From Phoebastria nigripes (taxonomy: Eukaryota > Chordata > Aves > Procellariiformes > Diomedeidae), in contig JAYKAV010000463.1 of assembly GCA_035582835.1 (NCBI GenBank), positions 29,202 to 93,201 on the forward strand: a DNA stretch of 64,000 bases. Reading direction: 5' to 3'. The notes beneath the pieces were generated by a model. The model did not search any database and was not told the origin of the DNA. It worked only from the letters and a program-made list of their open reading frames with translations. This document shows, piece after piece, positions 1-11,503 of this stretch. The position numbers and the translations under genes were made by a program. Positions within the stretch are counted from its first letter, which is position 1. Every line of letters begins with the position of its first letter.

Positions 1-1797
1 GACTCCATAAATAGTTCGATAAGCAATTAGTACTGTGCAACCAACCCACAACACCTATAGGTTTCAAAGTGCTTAGCAAGATAATAGAACATCGTTGTTC
101 CCATTTTACAGCTGCAACAGCTGAAACAGAAAACTCAGATGACTCATCTGAGGTCTCATAGGAAATCAGTGTCATGAATGGGGAAAAAGGCCTGTGACTC
201 CTGACTCTCAGACCCAATCTTAAGCCACAGATGACTTGACCATGACTAAATTTATAAACACAAACTGACACCAAAAAATGACTTGGTTCTTTCAACTCAA
301 ATAAGAAACAAAGATTTCTCATGGGTACAAGACATGGTCGTTATTGCAGCGATTTGTGGATCAGTAAGACCAGATATCCCAAAGTCACTCGTGGGAAGAG
401 GCCCCTTAATAAAAGCCAGATGGGTAGAAAGAGGACAGCGGCATGGAGCAAGCTATACCCTAGGGTCCACTGGAACCACCAAAACTGAACTTGTGGCAGA
501 GCAACATTCCAGAGAAACCCCCAAAATGCCAAGAGGCATTTCTGAGTTGCAAGAGTTTCTGCAGAGACCCCTGCACTAACAAACACCTCCCTCACGCTGC
601 AGTGTGGGGAGCCCAGCTGTGAGGAGGCTCCCGGGCCGCTTCGCTACCAGGGAGCCTGGCAGGGCCATGGGAAGCAGAGGCTGTTGGAGAACAGTTGCTC
701 TACAGCTGAACCAGGGCTTGCTCAGGCACCTGTCAGCCTGGGATCGTGGTGGCACAAGGCCATGAGACTTGCACAGAAAGACACTTCTACACAGGGTGTT
801 CATTTCTGCAGTATGGCTATTCTTATGATTACCACTCGACTTCGCATGTTTTGCATTTCAACATAGCACCACATTGCTGAACACTAATTAGAAATAGCAC
901 TTGTCATCCACTGTGTGTAGACATACTGTCTCAAGAGGACTGGGATTTCACAGGAGGATATTTCTACAGGCAGAGATAGAAATGAAGATTGACCTCTTTT
1001 GGCATGGATATCTNCTCTAAGGGGCTGCAGAGACTGCCCTTAGGGCACACTCGTATACTGCCTTTGAAGAGTAACCGCGTAATTCTGTTTCAGTCAACCA
1101 CCACCAATTTCATAGGCATGGCACGGCACCTGAGCACACGCTTCACAGAAGGACAAGCAACGCACAGATGAGCTGGGAGAAGAGAACGATGCTACAGACA
1201 ACGCGGTATCTAAGGATCTTCTTTCCCTTATATCATCCAGTCGTATTCACATTGCAAAGATCTTTGTTAGCTCCCACAGACAGGAAGTTTGGGACTTCAG
1301 TTGAGGCCACACGGCTCATTTGGTGTCACGCTGATCTCTTGGTTTTGTCCGTGAGCTGGGCACTTCCAGTTTTCCTGAGGTAGCAGATACAGAGGTCTTT
1401 GTTTCATACCTTTAAGAAAAACAAAAGTGAAGGAAAAGGGGACAGGCAGACAGACATGTTGGAGTTTCTTAGGAAAGACGCACACACTCCATGTAAAACA
1501 CGTTTCTAAAATACTCCATTGGGACAGACAGTGCCAGAGCCTCCAAAAGCAAACCTCACTCTCTCAGAATCACCCTGAAGAACAATTACAGGATTATTGG
1601 GGCAAGTTACAAAACAGTTAATCAGAGAGGCGTGACTTTTCATAAATAAATGGCCAGGCACCTGGCTCTCCAGGGCCCTGAACTTCATGCAGAACAGACG
1701 TTTCACTCGCTAACATCCTGCAGCAGGTCAAGGCAGAGGAACTGCAGGTGCTGTGCTATAACGGTACACAGTACTGACAGCATGGAAGACAGTGCTA
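1..1797 (-). other. GCNT4 3' untranslated / downstream flank (presumed)
   Basis: This stretch lies directly after the GCNT4 stop codon on the minus strand. Short open frames occur on both strands but none resembles a known protein. I found no AATAAA or ATTAAA in the minus-strand orientation here, so the end of the GCNT4 transcript is either further left, outside the window, or uses a variant signal. Calling it 3' UTR is an inference from position. Confidence 0.35.
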
Positions 1798-3165
1798 CTA
1801 TAGCGAGGCATTCATAGAATTTATGTGCAGAAAGTATTTATCAGAGGACAAATATACCCACTCTTTCTGTTGTTCTGCGAGTTTTTCTGCCAAGCATTTT
1901 ACCAGGACAGGGTCTACTTTGGAGTCAAACTTGTTGGCAAACCAGTGCCCGTAATTCAGAAGCCATCTTAATTCTGCGGCCCCATAGATGCAGACACTGC
2001 GAAGGTGGGTACCAGTGCAGGGAGGATACAGATGGTCTTCAAGATAATTCCATTTCACCAGGCGAGTTTTGCTTTGTAGATCTGTTATGTCCTGGGCTGA
2101 CCTTGCAACTTCCCCAGGGACCCCAGGAACACGTAAAAGAGTGGCCCAGAAATGTTCATCTGGAGAGTATGTATCCCTTGACCACTCAAAAAAATCTTTT
2201 GCAAGAGAGCTTTCAAGGGTATATTGAATAAATGCTCGGCTTAAAACAAAATAGGCACTGCCTACAAATACCTCAATATTATGAGGTGGCGGATTCTTGG
2301 AAATGTTGGTTTTTACAGGCATCTGCATGTATTCGTAAGGCACTTTCATAAGTTCATAGTGGTAAGTAAATCGTTCTCTTTTGCTACTGCTTGGCTTTAT
2401 AGTTTCCAGCATGTTTCCTCCACCGAGTTTCTTCAGTTCAGCAACCAACTCAAAATTTGACCTCAAAGGGAAATCTTGGCCACACAAATTAATAACATAC
2501 TTCCAGGGAACTGAAGAGTCCATCAAATCAGACAAACAATTGAAATCTGCTTGCAGCCGTGAAATATGTGCATAGTCCACTGTCTCCAATTTTGATGCAA
2601 TGAAAATATTGGGGAAACATTTAGCTAGGTTGTTCATAGCAGATTTGAAACTTTTTGCTGCTTTTTGGTCATAATGGATGCAGTAAATATTTTGATGACT
2701 GTACAGTGAATGTATGAGCCTTTCTACCATTACCGCATCTTTGTGAACAACCAAAGAATAGGCGATTGGAAAACTCTCCTCCTCTGGAGAAACAGGTTTT
2801 AGGTGGTATTTCCTAAGTGAACGATACACATGGCAATCACTCGTCATTGCTATGACATCTTCATCAGTTAAATCAATTATCTCTTTTCTTCTTATCTCTA
2901 AACTCTTGCCAATTTCATGGGGATCTTGTTCATATATAGATGAACAATTAATTTCATACTGGAACTCATTTCTAAGGTAGGAATACCTGTTTCTAACGTA
3001 AGAAGAAGTGCTCAAGAAGTGCTCAACCAAATAAACGCCCTTAGAGGGAAAAAAGTGTCTTTCGACATGGAGGAGCTTCAGCAGTGCAATCAGCCACCCC
3101 GTAACACACAGGATCAGGATCTTCCTTCGTGCGGGACACTTGTAGGGACACTTGCGTCTCTTCAT
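1798..3165 (-). CDS. GCNT4: GCNT4, core 2 beta-1,6-N-acetylglucosaminyltransferase 3 (single coding exon)
   Basis: The product is a Golgi glycosyltransferase of family GT14 that adds GlcNAc in beta-1,6 linkage to the GalNAc of core 1 O-glycans, making core 2 branches. The frame encodes 455 residues; human GCNT4 has 453. It is a type II membrane protein: a short basic cytoplasmic tail, one hydrophobic segment at about residues 14-32, a stem, then the luminal catalytic domain. Family signatures include NLCGQDFPL (about 226-234), [10 protein letters not shown] (300-309) and [10 protein letters not shown] (334-343), whose Glu337 aligns with the catalytic glutamate described for GCNT1. Several family cysteines and three N-glycosylation sequons (near 73, 287, 452) are present. 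An upstream in-frame ATG at 3186 would add seven residues, but it lies inside a polypyrimidine/TGCAG acceptor ending at 3167, so I start at the second ATG. This fits the human N-terminus. No frame damage is visible. Confidence 0.95.
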   Translation of the reverse strand: MKRRKCPYKCPARRKILILCVTGWLIALLKLLHVERHFFPSKGVYLVEHFLSTSSYVRNRYSYLRNEFQYEINCSSIYEQDPHEIGKSLEIRRKEIIDLTDEDVIAMTSDCHVYRSLRKYHLKPVSPEEESFPIAYSLVVHKDAVMVERLIHSLYSHQNIYCIHYDQKAAKSFKSAMNNLAKCFPNIFIASKLETVDYAHISRLQADFNCLSDLMDSSVPWKYVINLCGQDFPLRSNFELVAELKKLGGGNMLETIKPSSSKRERFTYHYELMKVPYEYMQMPVKTNISKNPPPHNIEVFVGSAYFVLSRAFIQYTLESSLAKDFFEWSRDTYSPDEHFWATLLRVPGVPGEVARSAQDITDLQSKTRLVKWNYLEDHLYPPCTGTHLRSVCIYGAAELRWLLNYGHWFANKFDSKVDPVLVKCLAEKLAEQQKEWVYLSSDKYFLHINSMNASL

Positions 3166-3187
3166 TCTGCAAGAAAACAGAGACATG
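3166..3187 (-). other. Splice acceptor immediately upstream of the GCNT4 ATG
   Basis: Read on the minus strand, the bases before the start codon are a T/C-rich tract followed by TTGCAG, then a single A and the ATG. The AG occupies 3168-3167, so the coding exon would begin at 3166. This makes the upstream in-frame ATG intronic and implies at least one noncoding 5' exon at higher coordinates. Confidence 0.75.
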
Positions 3188-3188
3188 A

Positions 3189-4572
3189 TGGTATTTTAAA
3201 TCAGGAACAAAGTATCAGAGACAATTCCAGCTTCTAACAAAGACATGTACACACTGGTCTGTCCTCAGCATAACCACCACCTTAGCAGGACAGGGCACTA
3301 GAAATCTGCAGTTTCTTCTTAATCATCATGTTAATTCAGGGACAGATTTTACCACAATAATAGGCAAAGATTTCATTCCCCTGAAATAGCTGACTGAAGG
3401 CAATAAACCAACTCGGATTTCAGATGACTTCCAGCTAAATAAGAGTGTTGGAACAAGACTCCCACTGTTTATTTTCCAAACCTTTTTTAAATTTCTTATG
3501 AGTCACAAACTGAATTACAGCAACCCCTGCATTGGCAGAAACATGACTGTCCTCTAAGTGAGTAGGAAGGATTGTTTATTTTCCTGAGTAACTCCAGGGG
3601 ATTCAATAGGAGCAGCAAGGGGATCTCTTGTGAGTCTGCAAAGAATGTATGATTAGTGGTAGATATTATTATTNAAAAAAATAAAACATTAAACTGAAAG
3701 CTTTAGAATTTAGTCACAGCATCCTCATTGTCTCTAACACTGGGGCTGGCCCATGAAGATTCCAAGGGGAAATGAATTTCCTTCCTGTCCTCTCCCAACA
3801 GGGTCTGACAAGCCCAAAGTCCTCCCTGTGTCCAGATTTCTTCCGGAAAATACTGCTAACCTGCCGTGAAGAAAGACANGGATGAAGACATAGCACTTCC
3901 ATCCACTGGAATGAGTATATTATATAACCTTTTGAAGGCAGGAGGGGTAGTAGTGAGCAATAGCACATCTATCCTGTTCTCTGCCGTGTGACACAACCTC
4001 GGATGCGACTGCAAAAACACACACATGGCCCCTTTTTATGCAGCAGTGTATTTAGTAATATTCCTGTGTAGCAACTTAACAACTAATAAAAGCTAAATAC
4101 AGTGATCCTCTTTCCATATAGCTTTGCTTTACAGCTGAGTGCAAGCAGCATTGTTGCTATCCCTGAATTAAAATCAGACCAGAGTCCACATCCAGGTGCA
4201 GCATTAAACTTAGCTCTACTTAGCTTAAACTAAGCTCTACTTTGTCTCTAAATTGAACAGATCCCAATATTTTCTTTTGAGAAGAAGCTGTTCCAGAATG
4301 CTTCAGAGTGAATAAAATGGTGGGGCCACCAGAAGTGGCTCAGATGTCTGCAGATCCCACGTATGCATGTAAAATCAAGTATTGAGGTGTGCATGCAACA
4401 CTCACTGCAAGACGAACTTAGGCATCTTTAGCATTCCCACCAATGTCAGGTCTTGCAAGCTGCAGCTTCAGTTAAAGTGCAGCCTGGCAAGGCAGAGCTG
4501 CTTCATTAGTCTGTTCTCCCTGACTTTCCCTTTCCCTGTGCATCTTTCTCCTTGGTATTTCTCTTCTGGAGG
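3189..4572. other. Presumed GCNT4 intron, no gene seen
   Basis: AT-rich unique-looking sequence between the GCNT4 coding exon and the first LTR. Only short unconvincing open frames are present and no repeat family was recognised. Confidence 0.4.
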
Positions 4573-5164
4573 TGTGCTGGTTTTGGCTGGGATAGAGTTA
4601 ATTTTCTTCATAGTAGCTAGTATGGGGCTATGTTTTGGATTTGTGCTGAAAAGTGTTGATAGCACAGGGATGTTTTAGTTACTGCTGAGCAGTGCTTACA
4701 CAGAGTCAAGGCCTTTTCTGCTCCTCACCCCACCCCACCAGCGAGTAGGCTGGGGGTGCACAAGAAACTGGGAGGGGACACAGCCGGGACAGCTGACCCC
4801 AACTGACCAAAGGGNTATCCCANACCATGTGACGTCATGCTCAGTATATAAAGCTGGGGGAAGAAGAAGGAAGGAGGGACGTTTGGAGTGATGGTGTTTG
4901 TCTTCCCAAGTAACCGTTAAGCGTGATGNAGCCCTGCTTTCCTGTAGATGGCTGAACACCTGCCTGCCGATGGCAAGTAGTGAATGAATTCCTTGTTTTG
5001 CTTTGCTTGCGTGTGTGGCTTTTGCTTTNCCTATTAAACTGTCTTTATCTCAACCCACGAGTTTTCTCACTTTTACTCTTCCGATTCTCTCCCCCATCCC
5101 ACCGGAGGGGAGTGACTAAGCAGCTGTGTGGGGCTCAGCTGCCTGACAGGATTAAGCCATGACA
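4573..5164 (+). mobile_element. LTR of an ERVK-like avian endogenous retrovirus (solo copy 1)
   Basis: The 592-bp element starts with TGTGCTGGTTTTGGCTGGG and ends with CCATGACA, so it has TG...CA termini. It shares ordered landmarks with three other copies in the window: the GGGATAGAGTTAAT 5' motif, a core promoter with a TGACGTCA palindrome (4830-4837) and TATATAAA (4845-4852), an ATTAAA polyadenylation signal (5033-5038), TTTATCTCAACCCACGAG and CTCTCCCCCATCCCACC. No primer-binding site follows, so this is a solo LTR. Flanking bases GGAGG and GGGGG could be a 5-bp target duplication with one change, which is weak evidence. It lies in the presumed first intron of GCNT4, antisense to it. Confidence 0.85.
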
Positions 5165-8100
5165 GGGGGCAACAGAAAGGAGAAGGAAATCCCCCAGGTA
5201 TAGACCGGGGAAGGGAGCAGGGTGAGCCAACACGTACCTATTTTGTAGAAGCCAGACCTCAGCAGCTCTCTGCGTGTTTTACAAACAGGCTCCAGATACA
5301 CTAACAAACAAAGAGAAAAAACAGATCTATCTCCCCACAAAGGTAACAATACCACCTTCCCCCTTAGCCAGGTGCTTTCCTTCACTTCTTCTCCAAAGTA
5401 ATCCCAGCTCAATGTCTAATCCAGGTGTCCCCTTTAACTACTTCCTTCCTGTACCTATGTTCCTGGAGAAAAGTTGCTCTCAAAAGCCGCTCCTAACCAA
5501 AGCCAGGTTTCCAGCCACATGACAGAAGCCCTGTGGAGGGCAACACAGTTAACGTGCCTCCGTTTTTTCTTTGGAAGGAGAAGACCTGTGCGGTGCGATC
5601 TCCCTGCAAAGCCCGCCCTGTGCCTCTGCCCAGTGGTCTCCCTGGCTACCAAGGACAACCCCTACCACTCCTGGCTGACCAGGGATCACCTCATCCAGGG
5701 AGCGAATCTTCCCTTCCTCTCTACTGCCTTCAAAAAGGCAAAAGAGAGCCTGGACAAAGAAAAAGGAGGAAAAAAAACCCCATATCCTCCACTGCTCCAA
5801 ACCCCCTCTATCTATGGTAGTCCTGGCCAGCTTCCGGTACCAAACATTCTGTTTCTAGGCAAACCAACAAAAAAGCCATCGTGCCACACTTCCCTGCCTG
5901 AAACTACCAGTCTAGACCTCTGGAGCCCGGTGCGGTCCGGAGTTAGACCAGGATGTGCAAGAAATCACCTGGACAGCACTGAGGACTCCCTCTTTGCAGC
6001 TGATGAGCAAAGGATCCACACTCAGCTCCCTGAATATTCCTATGGTTTTCAGCACTGCCAACCACAAGACACTATTGTGCCATATAAAGAAACCCAGAAG
6101 ACTGTGGTGACATGGTTCAAATTCCCTGTGGAGGAAGGAATTAAGGAGTACTGGTGAGAAATCTCAGCTCCTCCACTGAATCCCTTGTTTATGGATGATG
6201 TCCCCCTGATCCTGGCCAGCATCTGGTCAGACGACAGCATCAGGAGCCAGCAATTACATCCACAACCCCACCTGTTTTTTTGTTGCTTTCTGTCTTTCTT
6301 TTTTTTTTTAACAACACACACTATATCACCATCACCACAGTGGTTCAGACAGAATCACACCATGTGTGACCCCAACCACTCTTAAGCACTCTAACATCTC
6401 TCCAGCAGTGCAGTTCACCACTACCCGCTGTCCCTCCTGCTCCATCCTTATCACATTAAATTCATACTCTCTTGTTACCTCCGAGGCACTCCACAGCCAG
6501 GCTCAGTATATCAGTACAAGGGCAATAGCTTTGCTCTTTAGGAACAAATCATTTGCTTGTAACCAGGATGAAGTTAGTTTCTGCAAAAGACCAGGATTTC
6601 TTGAGGAACACTGCGAGACCAGGGAATTAAATCCCTCAGGACAGAAGGGCCACCACAAATCTCATCAGGTTTTGATTCAAGCGCAAAACTCCTTTTTCTT
6701 ACCACATGNGTCACTTGAAGCCCCACTCAGACATAGCAGTGTACTGTACACGCAGTCCTCTGGAGGAAGAAGGAATGAATGACACGCGGCAGACTGGAAC
6801 AGGCACGTAGAGCTACCTGAAGCACCTACCTGGGGTAGCACTGACCAGATGCTACCTCCAGTTACCTTGCTCATGAGTATTTTTTTCTCGGGTGCGTCCA
6901 TACTATACACAGGACCAACATTCCCTCTTTTGCACAAAGATTTTGTACTAGGAAGGGTGCTCGGCATTGCCATCTTGCCTTGTTTCATAAAATGTTTGCA
7001 CTTTCTCTTCTACATGCGAGAAGACTCCTGAGAAAATTAATGGAGACTGATCTCATCTTGTGACCAACACATATCGCACAGCTGGTCTATATACACACAT
7101 ATACAGCGTCTAATCTGATCAGGGCACTTACTAGCTGGGATGCAAAGTACTGAATGATTCAGAGAAGATAAACGGGTGGTTTTATTTATCCTTTGCATCT
7201 GTAATTCAAGAACAAGAGATGGTCAAAGAAAACAAACATGCAACAAGTACAAGGGAAACACATTTGTGTTGTGTAACAAAACACATGTTCTTACACAACA
7301 TATAATTACAGCCTGTCATGAGGTACCTTAAAGACCATGAGCTCAGCAGGATTCAAGAAGAAATTAGGCAATCAGCTGGCTATTAGGAGTTTCCAGAGTT
7401 ACCTTCGCCAATACATAAATACGGACGGAAAGCTAAATTCCCTGGAACCACGGCATCAGGCAATTACCAGCTGCCAAGATTTCTGACTGGAAATTTTTAC
7501 CAACAAAAACGTTTCTCGTGACCATCACTCTGTTCTCTGAATCTGCTTTTATCTACTGCTGGACCAGAAGAGGGATTGCTAGTTAGATCCACGATGGCAA
7601 TATTTGTATCCTACACAGAGAACAGCCAGGTTTTCCACTGGTGTATTTCGCTGCCTTTTTTTGTATTGTCTTCCCTGCAAGAAGCTGGTTTTGGGCAGCT
7701 TTACACCTTCAAACACTTCAAATCATTCACTTTCTGCAACTGTGCAAGCTGCACGTTGACAAAAAAGGAGGAACAAGGAGGGTGGTGGAAGAATTTCACA
7801 CCCTCCTGAAAAAGTTCAGCTGCCAATCAAGTCCTTCCACTCACTGAACACTGTGTTGGCCTTAGTCAGCAGAATAAACCCTCCCAAGGGGACTGAGCAA
7901 AAGCTGAGCCTTGCTGCTCTCAAACTGAAACTCTCAGTTCTCCCCTCCAAGGCGGTCTCCGGCTAGGCTCAGCTGTCTGTGTGTGCCTAAGGCAACAATG
8001 CTGGGCTTGCAGAAGGACCAGAAAATACAGAGCACTCTTCAAGCAGGCAGTGGAGCTCCGCTCCCTCCTACGTGCTTCAATCCAGTGCACACATCTCATT

Positions 8101-11100
8101 TTTGGGAGGCTGCAGAAGAATTCTGCAGCTCTCCTGTGGCTCACACAACACTCATAAAACCCTATAAAACCAGAGGACAGGCTTTTTCCCCTGTGTACTG
8201 AAAGCGTTGAAAGTTATGAATCAAGCTATGGCCAGCTAAAGGAAGCACTGGGAAGGAAGGCCAAGCTGAAGGCAAAAGCATGCTAGAAAATGCATATAGG
8301 ACCTACACTAGAATTAGACCGTGGTTTCTACTGACCTGCAGCAACTGGCGAAGAGAGGGAGAATGTGGAAATAAGAACAGAGGAAATGACACATATGTGT
8401 CTATAGACATTCATATATATATTTTGGGTAACACAGCAAAGGTTTGGGGAAGTGAAGTGAAGTATGGCCTGATCACAGGGGAGTATCTGTGGAAGACCTG
8501 TTGCCTCAATACTCACTTCCAGGTGCTATCAGCCAGATGTGCAGAAGTTTACCTTCCTGCAAAAAATTGTTGCTCCTGCTTGCAAACTACTGAATCTTAT
8601 TCCGGCAATCTGTAAACATAAATTAATAGCTAGTGAAGCTGCAGATTACCCAGGAATGTGCAAACCCCTACAGTGGGCACATCACAAATGTGAAAAGCAG
8701 CATTTGCACCCATACAGCATCCATAGGCAATTTGCTTGGGTAAATCACATAGCACGCTCGATACCCAAGCTTGTACTGGAACACTGTCACAGTGGTAAAA
8801 GTAAAGTGCTCCTATAAGGTCAGAGAGGCAAATTGAACCAGTGGCTATTTCTCTTGGCTTTTACAATACAGATTACTATAACAACACAGAAATGTTGAAT
8901 TTCTACTGAGAGACCGTAATCGCTTGAAATGTTAACTGCTTGCAAGGTGAAACCAAAGGAAAGGCTAATTAAAGGTAAATTAAAGCCTGCTTTTAGGATT
9001 CTTTTGGGAGAGGAAAAAAAAAGTATTAAAACAATTCTAATTCTAGCTCCGCTGACTCATAACATTTCTACACACCAGCAGGCACTTACCCTGTGGACTT
9101 ACCTAAGCATGCCTTTGGCGCATGGCTAGTCCGGATCTGTCGTGAGCAAAGACTGCAACACATCACACATGTATCCGACCGGGTGCCTCTCTATCGGAAG
9201 GAAGCAACACCCGCAGCACCCCACTCCTCCCCCTCTCCTTCTCACACTGACGCTGGTGCAGCCTGGGCTCCAGAACTCTGCTTTTGCGTGCTGAGAGGGG
9301 GACAGGACAGGATTCGGCATGTGAGCACAGCCACCAGCTGGTGACTTTCTCCCGTGCCTGCCCTTCACCATCCCATCCCTCCAGGAGTCACCCCGACTCC
9401 TGTGAACAGGAACGGGGATGAGTTTGCATGGCCTGGCACTTGAGGAGGGGAGGAGCCCCAGGTCTTCACCGGGCATAGGACTTCTGTCCAGATCCTCCCC
9501 AAGTTATACAGCCCTTTCACAAACCCTGGCTCCCAGGGAAATCCTCCTCTCCTATCTCTGCACCACACTTTTGCTACACCTCCCAGATTTTCCCCTCTCC
9601 ACATTGGCCGAGATACAAATACCCGCATTTGTATCAGTCTGATTAACAGACCCATTATCAATTTGTACATCAAAGTTTAATCCACGGCAATTCATCTGAA
9701 GATTTCCATTGGAGAAATCTGCATTTCCCTTGTTGCTAGCAACATAATGCAAGACACAAAAAAAATTTTATAAAAATCTGGGAAGTGGCTCTCCCTTCAG
9801 AACTGCTGCTTGCTTTCAGAGAAGATGGACAAAGGCAAAGCATCCATCCCCCAAGCACTGACTACAGCTCGTAGCCTCTCAAAGATCATGCCCTCAGCTG
9901 CAAAGATTGCTGTGTTGAAGGTTGCTTTATCCATAAAGCCACACACACTGCTCAGGATTCAATCACGAAATGAAAATGGGTGAAGTTGTTGGGAAGAGGA
10001 GGAAATCCTCTCCCCAGGTGCTCGGGCTTCAGGTGGGAGCGCAGCGTGGTGGCTGGGGACAAGTCCAGCTAAAAGCTTCCACTCACGAACTGCAGGCATT
10101 AATTACAACTCTTCTGACTGACAGCAAGGCTCTAGTGTGCCTTGTGCAATATTGAAATTTAAAAGGCAATCCCTGAGAAGAGTTAAGGAAGGGTCAGGTG
10201 TGCTGCTAACACCAGATGCAATCTGGTCAGAAAAGCCTGAACATCCCGCTCAGTAAGCCACGTGAACAACCAGGTGCATTTGCATTTCATNGGCACTCCC
10301 GAAAAACATGCGCATTGCCTCAAGTCAATATTTTTCTTTCAAGCTCAAAAGAAACATTTCCTATTTCAGGATTTTTTATTTAAAATAAACTGAAAAAAGT
10401 TCTAAAAGAAATCGAATTTTGCACGGGAACACAGTATCAGAGATGGCAACAATCCACATTTTGGCTTATTTTGCAGTTTAGCTTTTTTGTTTCATCAAAA
10501 TTAAGATGGATTAGAGCAATGTTTGCTTCTTCATCTGCATTTCTCATAATAAAAAAGGTGTTCTCTTCTGTAAAAATTGGTAAAAAGTAGCAGTGTCAAT
10601 CCTGGCCTCCAAGACAGAGCCTAAGAGGGAGTGATGATCTGCCTGCCCAAAAAGCTCTTCTGCAATTTCACCTGAATACTGTGTAATTTTTGTTGCATTC
10701 TGATCTAAACGTGCTGGCTAAGGCCACTGTGTGCTATCACAGAGGTAGCAAGGCCATTGCAAGTGAAGCTTGTAACTCTCCTATATTATTTAATTTGTAT
10801 TATTTATAGTTCCATAACATCGAACATCTAAGATGCTGCGGAAACAACACCAATCATTGTAAGCTAGATTTAAATTAGCTTTGAGTGTGCCTACCTGAAG
10901 CTTCACTGTATTTATCAAATCACTGCAAAAGCGGACCTTTTAAACTGTTGCATCTTCTCAGTGCTATGCAGACAAATAAATCGCCATGGTTCAGCTGATG
11001 AACTGCATATCTGGGGTAGCATAGGATGTGTCCTACCGGCCCAGCATCTTTTCCCTGGAGGGAAGTAGACCACACATACACAAAGAGGAGTGGGGAGAAG

Positions 11101-11387
11101 TCGTGCCCACTTCCCTGTAAACCCATGGCCCTTGAAAGAAAAATAGGAGCTGCTGATGCTGCGTGTTGGAGGAGGAACAGAACAGTCAGATATTAACTGG
11201 CTGAGTCTGTACGTTATGAGATGTGGTGGTCCAAATTTCTGCTCTGAAAAGCCTCCTGTGAGCATGCAAATTAATTTATTGGGAATAACATTTTTTACAA
11301 GGTGTACATCCATTCCTTCAGAGTAAAAGCAAGTTTAAAGCACCACTCCGACTGAGAAACCATATAACCATGCCATCATGCATTATT
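5165..11387. other. Presumed GCNT4 intron, no supported gene
   Basis: Mostly unique-looking sequence of mixed composition. The longest open frame is 5474-6157 on the plus strand (227 codons). It has no recognisable domain and overlaps other open frames of moderate length, so I do not call it a gene. T- and A-rich runs occur, for example near 6299-6310. Confidence 0.35.
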
Positions 11388-11503
11388 TCATAGAATCATA
11401 GACTGGTTTGGGTTGGAAGGGACCTTTAAAGGTCATCTACTCCAACCCCCCTGCAATGGGCTGGGACATTTCCACTGGACTGCTTGAGGTTGTCCCACGA
11501 CAT
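11388..11503 (-). mobile_element. CR1 LINE 3'-end fragment
   Basis: The plus strand reads TCATAGAATCATAGACTGG followed by TTTGGGTTGGAAGGGACC and CATCTACTCCAACCCCCCTG, which is the reverse complement of the typical avian CR1 3' end. Similarity fades after about 11500, although CR1-like words such as TTGGCCTTGAA recur near 11570. It is a 5'-truncated, inactive copy. Confidence 0.9.
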
